DNA of 6,063 nucleotides from an uncultured Chthoniobacterales bacterium (GTDB lineage: Bacteria > Verrucomicrobiota > Verrucomicrobiia > Chthoniobacterales > UBA10450). The position numbers and the translations under genes were made by a program. The stretch is from contig CATPAT010000149.1 of the NCBI GenBank assembly GCA_955652155.1, forward strand, positions 1-6,063, in the 5' to 3' direction. Position 1 is the first letter of the stretch. Every line of letters begins with the position of its first letter. The notes beneath the pieces were generated by a model. That model did not search any database. It saw only the letters and a list, made by a program, of their open reading frames with translations, and was not told where the DNA came from. Of the stretch, positions 1-4,295 are shown piece after piece.

Positions 1-1
1 C

Positions 2-115
2 AACAATGCGATTCCGGTCAGCGTTCTTTCACGAGCGATAATGATTCTGCTGATCATCGCCACATTTTTTTTCGGCGTTTATCCGCAACCGATCCTAGAG
101 GCGTTGAGACGTTGA
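2..115 (+). CDS. C-terminal end of a complex I proton-channel subunit (NuoN/NuoM-like), partial
   Basis: Frame 2 is open from the window edge and gives 37 residues before TGA at 113-115. They comprise a polar start (NNAIPVSVLSR), one hydrophobic helix (AIMILLIIATFFFGV) and a short tail (YPQPILEALRR). A last transmembrane helix ending in G-V-Y-P-x-P is typical of the NuoN/NuoM/NuoL family, the antiporter-like membrane subunits of NADH-quinone oxidoreductase that carry proton translocation. NuoN is usually the last gene of the nuo operon, which fits the change of strand that follows, but 37 residues cannot separate N from M. The start lies outside the window. The stop codon sits within an 8-bp tandem repeat, so the last residues may have been shaped by repeat growth. 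Confidence 0.55.
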   Translation, partial: NNAIPVSVLSRAIMILLIIATFFFGVYPQPILEALRR

Positions 116-134
116 GTTGTTGAGAGGTTGAGGC
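103..134. repeat. Four-unit 8-bp tandem repeat GTTGAGNN
   Basis: GTTGAG begins at 103, 111, 119 and 127, exactly 8 nt apart, with variable final dinucleotides (AC, TT, AG, GC). The second unit provides the TGA stop of the upstream gene, so the repeat crosses the coding boundary. Confidence 0.8.
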
Positions 135-143
135 GCGATGAAT

Positions 144-200
144 CGGGAAAACAGGAAAAAGGAAGAGACCGTCCCGAATTCCTGCGTTCCTGCTTTCCTT
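144..200. terminator. Possible bidirectional terminator between convergent genes
   Basis: The 12-nt arm at 146-157 (GGAAAACAGGAA) pairs with 187-198 (TTCCTGCTTTCC) with one mismatch. A short inner stem, GGAA at 161-164 with TTCC at 179-182, is also possible. It lies between the + strand gene ending at 115 and the - strand gene ending at 216, where a shared terminator is expected. It is AT/purine-rich rather than a GC stem with a U-run, so the call is tentative. Confidence 0.35.
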
Positions 201-215
201 ATTAAACAATTCTGG

Positions 216-827
216 TCAGTCGCTCAGTTCGACGTTCCAGTAAGCGAGATCGACAAAGTGTCGCCAGCTCTCGTGTTGCGGCGCGGTGAAGGTGACATGC
301 AGGAACGGTCGCCATTTCGGTCGCTTCGGTTTCCGAATCAGCATCATCTGCACTTCTTGCGGGAGGCGGTTGCCTTTGCGGGTGTTACACGGAATGCACG
401 AGCAAACCACGTTTTCCCAGGTCGTAGTTCCGCCGCGATCCCGCGGCACCACGTGATCAAGATTCAAATCATTGCGATCGAAAGAGTGCCCGCAGTACTG
501 ACAGGTGTTCTTATCCCGCTCGAAAACATTGTGGCGCGTAAACTTCACTTCCTTTTTCGGCAGCCGATCAAAAAAGAGGAGCACGATCACACGCGGCACC
601 CGGATCTTCCATGAAATCGTCTGGACGAGCTCGTGATCGGGCGCGTCCGTTGAAAAATCGCGCCAACTTTCGAAATCGTGAGTCAGGAAATTGCTCGCGT
701 CGTCCGCCGAGACGACATGCGCGTGTCCGGCGTAAACGAGCGAGAAAGCGCGCCGGGCAGAGCAGATGTTCACTGCCTGCCAAAGGCGGTTCAGCACCAA
801 TACCTGACTGTTTAACAACGAGTACAA
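216..827 (-). CDS. HNH endonuclease family protein
   Basis: Read from a TTG at 827-825, this is a 203-residue protein beginning MYSLLNSQVLVLNRLWQ, where members of this family usually begin. Its C-terminal half is an HNH nuclease core (a beta-beta-alpha metal fold that cuts DNA). Zinc ligands are C109/C112 (CQYC) and C144/C147 (CIPC), with catalytic-type D124-H125 in DHVVPRDRGG, N139 in WENVV and N148 in CNTRKGN. The C-terminus (SWRHFVDLAYWNVEL) is typical of this stand-alone family, whose in vivo role is unsettled. The open frame extends upstream to an ATG at 959, but the added 44 residues look non-conserved. They also contain a strong promoter (880-908), and the TTG has a Shine-Dalgarno GAGGG 7 nt upstream (835-839) while the ATG has none nearby. 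If the ATG is used the gene is 216-959. There is no partner methylase or phage gene. Confidence 0.82.
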   Translation of the reverse strand: MYSLLNSQVLVLNRLWQAVNICSARRAFSLVYAGHAHVVSADDASNFLTHDFESWRDFSTDAPDHELVQTISWKIRVPRVIVLLFFDRLPKKEVKFTRHNVFERDKNTCQYCGHSFDRNDLNLDHVVPRDRGGTTTWENVVCSCIPCNTRKGNRLPQEVQMMLIRKPKRPKWRPFLHVTFTAPQHESWRHFVDLAYWNVELSD

Positions 828-834
828 ATTAATA

Positions 835-839
835 CCCTC
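835..839 (-). promoter_or_regulatory. Ribosome binding site that decides the HNH gene start
   Basis: On the minus strand GAGGG (839-835) is followed by a 7-nt spacer and TTG at 827. This is the best-placed Shine-Dalgarno in the upstream half of the open frame and favours the TTG over the upstream ATG at 959. Confidence 0.5.
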
Positions 840-879
840 GGTAAGTGGCCTTTGACGACATTTCCGCCAAAGTGCGGCG

Positions 880-908
880 AAAGTATCACCCGCGTTTTCC
901 CTTGTCAA
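880..908 (-). promoter_or_regulatory. Sigma70-type promoter for the HNH gene
   Basis: On the minus strand a perfect -35 box TTGACA (908-903) is followed by a 17-nt spacer and TACTTT (885-880). A TG at 888-887 gives an extended -10. The predicted transcript start is near 873, leaving a leader of about 45 nt before the TTG. A small inverted repeat CGCC/GGCG (about 866-880) overlaps the start region. The boxes are read directly; activity is inferred. Confidence 0.5.
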
Positions 909-1026
909 CGAAGGCGGACATCTCGCCGCCTGCTTGCAGAAGCCCCACGAACCTGACATGATCGCGAATCGAATGCGGTGTTTCTCCCCTATCCTACCAG
1001 TAAAGTTCCGGATTAGGCTGGAAAAA

Positions 1027-1056
1027 CCCGTAATTAAAGACGGGAAAATCCCGTCT
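1027..1056. other. Two mutually exclusive hairpins left of the cassette array
   Basis: AGACGGGA (1038-1045) and TCCCGTCT (1049-1056) form a perfect 8-bp stem with a 3-nt loop. CCCGT (1027-1031) can instead pair with ACGGG (1040-1044), which consumes the same central arm. There is no U-run after the second stem on the + strand, so a simple terminator is not obvious. It ends 8 nt before the first GTTRRRY core. Confidence 0.6.
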
Positions 1057-1060
1057 ACTT

Positions 1061-1070
1061 CTCGTTAGAC
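1061..1070 (+). other. Left boundary recombination core (GTTAGAC) of the cassette array
   Basis: CTC is followed by GTTAGAC (1064-1070), which matches the integron R' consensus GTTRRRY. The same TCTCGTTAG string recurs at 1561-1569 and 2567-2574. No matching left half (R''/L'') is visible upstream, so this may be an attI-like or secondary insertion site, or the remnant of a preceding attC. The next ORF starts 2 nt later. Confidence 0.5.
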
Positions 1071-1072
1071 CC

Positions 1073-1471
1073 ATGAGCGTCCTCGGTTCCGTACTTCGAT
1101 TCGCTGTTGGTAATGTCGTCGGAGTTGCGATCCTGCTTCCACTCATGGGTCCCTTGGGCATTGCAACGCTTCGCGATGCGTGCTGGCTCGCTCTGCTCTG
1201 GCTGCCCATCAGTGTCTTTTATTGTGTCGTCGTCGTAGCCGTGTTGCGGCTCACGGGGGTACGTGACACGCGCTCTTTGCTCCCACTTCTCGGTTTCGTC
1301 GTCTCCTTTTTCCCGCTCGTGTCTGGTGTGTGGCCCACTTACTGGGCGACATTGCGATTTGGCACCATCATTGTTGTCCTCCATATCATGCTGCTAGCGA
1401 TCACCGGTTTCCTATGGTGGCTGTCAGTGAAGCTATTCACGAAAATGGGTCTAACCAAACGCTGGAGCTAA
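1073..1471 (+). CDS. Small four-helix membrane protein, cassette-borne, function unknown
   Basis: A 132-residue protein with four predicted transmembrane helices at about residues 11-33, 37-60, 69-90 and 97-119. It has short loops and a basic C-terminus (KMGLTKRWS). No catalytic motif is visible and I do not recognise the family. The ATG lies 2 nt after the GTTAGAC core and has no Shine-Dalgarno, since the preceding bases are the recombination core itself. The TAA stop (1469-1471) lies inside the left stem of attC1, so the last seven or so residues (from Gly126) are encoded by the recombination site. An ORF bounded this tightly by recombination sites is the usual form of an integron cassette gene. 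Expression would probably depend on an external promoter or start-codon-proximal initiation. The inner-membrane location is predicted. Confidence 0.65.
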   Translation: MSVLGSVLRFAVGNVVGVAILLPLMGPLGIATLRDACWLALLWLPISVFYCVVVVAVLRLTGVRDTRSLLPLLGFVVSFFPLVSGVWPTYWATLRFGTIIVVLHIMLLAITGFLWWLSVKLFTKMGLTKRWS

Positions 1472-1571
1472 CCGCCACCCAGCGCATGTTCACATTTCAG
1501 ATGATTAAAACAGTTTCAGTCGAAGCCGCGCTCGCTCTCGGTGGCGGTAGCTCAGCTTGGTCTCGTTAGAT
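1449..1571 (+). other. Complete attC-type recombination site (attC1)
   Basis: R'' is GTCTAAC (1449-1455, fits RYYYAAC) and R' is GTTAGAT (1565-1571, fits GTTRRRY). Between them the left arm pairs with the right: GCTG (1461-1464) with CAGC (1553-1556), AGCTA (1466-1470) with TAGCT (1548-1552), and CCGCCACC (1472-1479) with GGTGGCGG (1540-1547). G1465 and A1471 have no partner, so they are extrahelical bases on one arm, the structural hallmark by which integron integrases recognise folded attC. TCTC (1561-1564) opposite C1456 forms the unpaired spacer. The 60-nt centre (1480-1539) is the variable terminal part. The length of 123 bp is within the known attC range. Confidence 0.8.
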
Positions 1572-1630
1572 GGTAGAGTCTCTATGGGAATGATCCTCGC
1601 AGTCGTGCTAAGTCGAGGGGGACACGCGGC

Positions 1631-1659
1631 TTGCCTTGCGGGTTGCTTGGCGATATTCT
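1631..1659 (+). promoter_or_regulatory. Candidate promoter for the cupin gene
   Basis: TTGCCT (1631-1636), a 17-nt spacer and TATTCT (1654-1659) give 4/6 matches to each sigma70 box. The predicted start near 1666 falls just before a strong hairpin. The unusually long gap between attC1 and the cupin start gives room for a private promoter. Confidence 0.3.
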
Positions 1660-1669
1660 CTGCCTGCTT

Positions 1670-1687
1670 CGGGTGAGGCGTCACCCG
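1670..1687 (+). other. 5'-leader hairpin upstream of the cupin gene
   Basis: CGGGTGA (1670-1676) and TCACCCG (1681-1687) are a perfect 7-bp inverted repeat around a GGCG loop. No T-run follows on the + strand. If the promoter at 1631-1659 is real, this would sit at the extreme 5' end of the mRNA, a position typical of stabilising stems. Confidence 0.5.
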
Positions 1688-1706
1688 GTAACAACAAATA
1701 AACTGA

Positions 1707-1721
1707 CCACGTGAAACGTGG
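1707..1721. promoter_or_regulatory. Palindrome CCACGT-GAA-ACGTGG, possible operator or leader stem
   Basis: A perfect 6-bp inverted repeat with a 3-nt centre, 20-34 nt before the cupin start codon. It could be a repressor site or an RNA stem just upstream of the Shine-Dalgarno. No regulator gene is nearby to support either reading. Confidence 0.4.
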
Positions 1722-1731
1722 CAAACCAAAC

Positions 1732-1736
1732 GGAGG
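1732..1736 (+). promoter_or_regulatory. Strong ribosome binding site deciding the cupin start
   Basis: GGAGG is followed by AATT and GTG at 1741. An in-frame GTG at 1711 is also open, but it has no Shine-Dalgarno and would put ten extra charged/polar residues before the signal peptide. The 1741 start is therefore preferred. Confidence 0.65.
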
Positions 1737-1740
1737 AATT

Positions 1741-2121
1741 GTGATAAAGCGAGTCATACTGTCAGTTGTAGCGGTCGTAGCGTTGGCGGGAGCTGCCGTG
1801 ATTCTGCGGGCGCAGGACGCGGCAAAGGTGGATGCGAAACATTACACGGTCGCCTTCGAGAACGATCAGGTTCGGGTGCTGAAAGCGCATTACGGACCCG
1901 GTGAAAAATCGACGATGCATTCGCATCCGAATACCGTGGCCGTGTTTCTGACCGACGCCAAGGGCAGGTTCACGTTCGCGGATGGCAAGACCCAGGATTT
2001 CAACGCGAAGGCCGGTGACGTCATCTCCAATGATGCCACCGTTCATCAGCCGGAGAACACCGGCGACAAGGCCTTCGATGTGGTCGTGGTCGAATTGAAA
2101 GGCAAGCCCGCCGCTAAGTAG
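1741..2121 (+). CDS. Exported single-domain cupin protein
   Basis: A 126-residue protein starting at GTG with a strong Shine-Dalgarno. Residues 1-25 form a signal peptide (IKR, then VILSVVAVVALAGAAVIL, cleavage near LRAQ/D), so the mature protein is probably periplasmic. Residues 35-120 form one cupin beta-barrel. Motif 1 contains G54 and H60-S-H62 (GEKSTMHSHP). Motif 2 contains G92 and H102 followed by N106 (HQPEN). H60, H62 and H102 are the likely metal ligands; the usual motif 1 glutamate is missing, so a three-histidine site is expected. The substrate cannot be read from sequence, and small exported cupins of this kind are usually annotated only as cupin-domain proteins. Unlike its neighbours it lies 169 nt after the attC core and has its own leader, which suggests a cassette expressed from its own promoter. 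Confidence 0.8.
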   Translation: MIKRVILSVVAVVALAGAAVILRAQDAAKVDAKHYTVAFENDQVRVLKAHYGPGEKSTMHSHPNTVAVFLTDAKGRFTFADGKTQDFNAKAGDVISNDATVHQPENTGDKAFDVVVVELKGKPAAK

Positions 2122-2179
2122 CCGGCCAAAGATCGGCCACAAGCCACTTCCGCCGACGAAGTATTAACGGGGGCAAGGG

Positions 2180-2199
2180 GTCAAATCTAAACATTTGAC
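2180..2199. repeat. Inverted repeat GTCAAAT-N6-ATTTGAC
   Basis: A perfect 7-bp inverted repeat preceded by GGGGGCAAGG. The GGGGTCAAAT...ATTTGACA layout resembles sequences I associate with REP-type palindromes mobilised by Y1 (RAYT) transposases. That resemblance is from memory, and no transposase is present here. Confidence 0.45.
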
Positions 2200-2372
2200 A
2201 TTCGATGCACGCGGTCGGTCGTGAACGGAGGTAACGACAGCTATCGTCGCGGTGTGCGAGATCCTATTTTCCCTGACGAAGTTCCCCGGCGCACCTGATC
2301 AACTAAATGAGGGATACCGCCGCTAAATGTTGCGGCTGATTGTCAAATCGCTCAAGTCACCGACGTTCAGCC

Positions 2373-2528
2373 ATGCACAAACCACGCAAACATGACTTTG
2401 GTGGCAGTCCCCGGACTGGAAAGCCGAAGCATGACACATCGCGACTGGAAGACGCTTCGGCGAAACAGCGCAAACAACATGCTCACAAGGCCCCCGTACG
2501 ACGTGCCGCGAGCAAATTTCGCGGATAA
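2373..2528 (+). CDS. Possible tiny basic protein, function unknown
   Basis: ATG at 2373 opens a 51-residue frame ending at TAA 2526-2528. The product is rich in Lys, Arg and His (starts MHKPRKHDFGG, ends RRAASKFRG) with few hydrophobics, suggesting a disordered nucleic-acid-binding or ribosome-associated peptide if real. The frame continues upstream in phase to a TTG at 2340. There is no good Shine-Dalgarno before either start. It sits downstream of the cupin in the same orientation. An overlapping frame (2392-2574) is also open over the same bases, so it may be chance. Confidence 0.3.
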   Translation: MHKPRKHDFGGSPRTGKPKHDTSRLEDASAKQRKQHAHKAPVRRAASKFRG

Positions 2529-2556
2529 TCAGAGTATAACGGTTTTGCGACCCCAG

Positions 2557-2576
2557 CAGCTTGATTCTCGTTAGGC
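2557..2576 (+). other. Right half of a second attC-like site (attC2 L'-R')
   Basis: CAGCTTG (2557-2563), a 6-nt spacer ending in TTCTC, and GTTAGGC (2570-2576) repeat the right end of attC1 (CAGCTTG, 5-nt spacer ending in TCTC, GTTAGAT). The expected left half (RYYYAAC plus a complement of CAGCTTG) was not found within 150 bp. The best match, GTATAAC at 2534-2540, would make a 43-bp site, which is too short. It is therefore a degenerate or truncated attC. Confidence 0.6.
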
Positions 2577-2577
2577 G

Positions 2578-3744
2578 ATGAAGATCTCTGCGTCGCTGTT
2601 GGGCGCCGTTTTCGTTACCGCTCTGGGCGCATCTAGCTCCCAAGGCGACCATGTCGATGACGTGATCATGGCGCAGATGCGGGAACGCCATATTCCGGGA
2701 GTTGCTTTGGCGGTGATTCAAGAGAGCCGCGTCATCAGGGAACAGAGCTACGGATTGGCGGACGAAGAGAACAAGGTGCCTGTGACATCGTCGACGTTAT
2801 TTCAAGTCGCATCCGTTAGTAAACCGGTTGCAGCGTTGGGCGCGCTACATCTTGTTGAGCAGGGCAAACTGTCGCTCGACGAAAACGTCAATGGTAAACT
2901 ACGCCACTGGAAGATCCCGGAAAATCGCTTTACAAAGAATCACCCTGTCACGCTGCGGCTGATTCTCAGCCATAGTGCGGGACTGACCGTTCACGGCTTC
3001 TCAGGCTATCCCGTCGGTGCGCCGATTCCCTCTCTTGTGCAAATTCTCGACGGACGGCCACCTGCGAATTCGGCGCCCATCCGCGTCGACCAAATTCCCG
3101 GAAGCCGCTGGAGTTATTCGGGCGGCGGCTTCGTCGTAATGCAGCAAATGATGATTGATGTGACGGGCAGATCGTTCGCAGACTACATGGATGAAACGGT
3201 CTTGAAGCCTCTCGAAATGTCTTCGAGTACCTTTAGACAATCGCTTCCCGAAACATGGGAGCACCGCGCCGCGACCGGACATACGGACGCGCTCCGACGG
3301 CAGGTCGACGGCCGCTGGCGTGTGCATCCGGAACTTGCGGCTGCCGGACTGTGGACCACCGCTAGAGATCTGGCTCAGTTTCTCATTAAGGTTCAGCGCT
3401 CATTAGCGGGCACATCGAATCCTGTCATTTCCCAATCGATGACGCGCCAAATGCTGACAAAGCAAAATGGCGATTCTGGACTCGGCTTTATGCTCGGCGG
3501 AACGCCAGTGAGGTTTGGACACAACGGAGATAATGTCGGCTTCAACGCCATTACGATCGCCTTCGAAACAGGAGAAGGTGCGGTGATTCTGATGAATGCA
3601 AACACTGATATTGAAGTCTTAAAGAACATCTTGGTGGAAGCGATCGGCGAGCAATACCAGTGGCCTGGCTATCCGTTGTCGCGCGAAACGTCTAACCAAG
3701 CGCTGCGGCCAATCGCTCGTAAGAAAGTAAAAAGGAGAACTTAG
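2578..3744 (+). CDS. Secreted serine hydrolase, class C beta-lactamase/PBP-like family
   Basis: A 388-residue protein with an N-terminal signal peptide (about residues 1-23). The beta-lactamase/penicillin-binding fold is marked by S79-V-S-K82 (nucleophile Ser79, general base Lys82), Y180-S-G182 in place of the classic YxN, and H315-N-G317 in place of KTG. The YSG and HxG variants are usual in the broad family of esterases, D-aminopeptidases and PBP4-like enzymes, so true beta-lactam resistance is not implied. The ATG is 1 nt after the GTTAGGC core and lacks a Shine-Dalgarno. The signal peptide supports this start. The last 17 or so residues (from S372, SNQALRP then a Lys/Arg tail) are encoded by an attC left half-site, so the original protein probably ended near residue 371. 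The enzyme likely acts in the periplasm or outside the cell. Confidence 0.85.
   Translation: MKISASLLGAVFVTALGASSSQGDHVDDVIMAQMRERHIPGVALAVIQESRVIREQSYGLADEENKVPVTSSTLFQVASVSKPVAALGALHLVEQGKLSLDENVNGKLRHWKIPENRFTKNHPVTLRLILSHSAGLTVHGFSGYPVGAPIPSLVQILDGRPPANSAPIRVDQIPGSRWSYSGGGFVVMQQMMIDVTGRSFADYMDETVLKPLEMSSSTFRQSLPETWEHRAATGHTDALRRQVDGRWRVHPELAAAGLWTTARDLAQFLIKVQRSLAGTSNPVISQSMTRQMLTKQNGDSGLGFMLGGTPVRFGHNGDNVGFNAITIAFETGEGAVILMNANTDIEVLKNILVEAIGEQYQWPGYPLSRETSNQALRPIARKKVKRRT
3690..3719 (+). other. Left half of a third attC-like site, inside the hydrolase gene end
   Basis: GTCTAAC at 3690-3696 followed by CAAGCGCTGC matches the left end of attC1 at 15 of 17 positions. The segment at about 3701-3719 can pair imperfectly with 3799-3817 (14 of 19), so a larger folded site reaching the GTTACAA at 3838-3844 is possible. 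That right end lacks the TCTC prefix and a consensus R'. It is read in frame by the upstream hydrolase gene. Confidence 0.5.
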
Positions 3745-3748
3745 AATG

Positions 3749-3820
3749 GAGCGAATGGGATGAGCGACATAGAAGGTAAAGCTGCGACGGAAGCAGCGAG
3801 CGAATGCGGGCAGTGAGCGA
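3749..3820 (+). repeat. Imperfect direct repeat in the gap after the hydrolase gene
   Basis: GAGCGAATGGG followed by TGAGCGA (3749-3767) recurs as GAGCGAATGCGGG followed by TGAGCGA (3798-3820). The second copy overlaps the right arm of the possible attC3 fold. Confidence 0.5.
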
Positions 3821-3844
3821 GTTTCAAAGTAGAAAGCGTTACAA

Positions 3845-4282
3845 ATGTCCACATCTACTCGCGTTCGATTGCTTAGAGGAAGCGGGCTGTTGCTTTTGTT
3901 GCTCGGGATCGTGCATTTGGTGGCGACGCCCCACATCGCTGCCCTCATCAGACATAACGCCTCGACAGGTGCGGCCGACATGCTCATTCCGCCGATGCTT
4001 CTGAATCACATCTTGGTCGGCGTGTTACTGCTTCCTCTCGGCTTTCTGACCTTTTATGCCGCGCCACATTCGGATCGTTGGGCCCAGGTGATCGTTCGGG
4101 CAACGGCCCTCACGGTTGCAACACTCCCTCTGACGCTGCTTGCGCTGATGGGCTTACGTTATTTCGACGCGCCGCTTTTCGTCGTCGGTTTCGTCCTGGT
4201 GGTTGCCGCGTCGGTCACGTTACTCTTGGCTGCATTTACCAGACCGCGCACAACAGATTCTGCCGACGCCGCGCGCAGCTGA
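3845..4282 (+). CDS. Small four-helix membrane protein, function unknown
   Basis: A 145-residue protein with four predicted helices at about residues 12-32, 51-71, 84-104 and 108-130. A basic N-terminus (RVRLLRG) implies a cytoplasmic start, and the C-terminus is short and polar (RPRTTDSADAARS). I do not recognise the family and see no catalytic motif. It resembles the 1073-1471 product in size and helix count but not in sequence. The ATG follows GTTACAA at 3838-3844 with no clear Shine-Dalgarno, the same start style as the cassette genes, so it may be the last cassette. No attC follows: its TGA (4280-4282) lies 5 nt from the stop of the convergent pilT gene, so the array's right edge cannot be fixed. 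Confidence 0.65.
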   Translation: MSTSTRVRLLRGSGLLLLLLGIVHLVATPHIAALIRHNASTGAADMLIPPMLLNHILVGVLLLPLGFLTFYAAPHSDRWAQVIVRATALTVATLPLTLLALMGLRYFDAPLFVVGFVLVVAASVTLLLAAFTRPRTTDSADAARS

Positions 4283-4295
4283 CGAAATCATCGTC
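4281..4295. other. Small hairpin spanning two convergent stop codons
   Basis: GACGA (4281-4285) and TCGTC (4291-4295) form a perfect 5-bp stem with a 5-nt loop. It covers the end of the + strand stop and the whole - strand stop. It is too short and lacks a T-run, so it is a weak terminator candidate at best. Confidence 0.25.

Larger units (their letters stand above)
2122..2577. other. 456-bp stretch between cupin and beta-lactamase-family genes
   Basis: No convincing large gene lies here. It holds a GGCC/GGCC inverted repeat right after the cupin stop (2124-2138, too weak to call a terminator), and an inverted repeat GTCAAAT/ATTTGAC (2180-2199). It also holds a 5-bp GCCGC/GCGGC stem (about 2321-2338), one small basic ORF (2373-2528) and the right half of an attC-like site (2557-2576). 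No second GTTRRRY core with a TCTC prefix was found inside it, so it reads as the 3' part of the cupin cassette. Confidence 0.5.

Noticed and set aside
138..614. 158-codon + strand frame opposite the HNH gene
   Set aside because: It is antisense to the HNH core whose zinc and catalytic residues are intact, and it shows no family features.
1330..1569. 79-codon + frame overlapping the first membrane protein and attC1
   Set aside because: It overlaps the better-supported membrane protein frame, and its second half is the attC translated in another frame.
1541..1640. tRNA-like start: GGTAGCTCAGCTTGG followed by TAGAG resembles a tRNA D-arm
   Set aside because: No anticodon stem in the right place, no GTTCGA-type T-arm and no acceptor pairing follow. 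The GGTAGCTCAGC segment is fully explained as the right stem of attC1.
2323..2721. 132-codon minus frame crossing attC2 into the hydrolase gene
   Set aside because: It spans a recombination core and lies antisense to the hydrolase signal peptide region; no recognisable domain.
2578..3744. Reading the hydrolase as an antibiotic-resistance beta-lactamase because it lies in a cassette
   Set aside because: It has YSG and HNG in place of YxN and KTG, as in the wide non-resistance esterase/peptidase branch of the fold. Resistance cannot be claimed from sequence.
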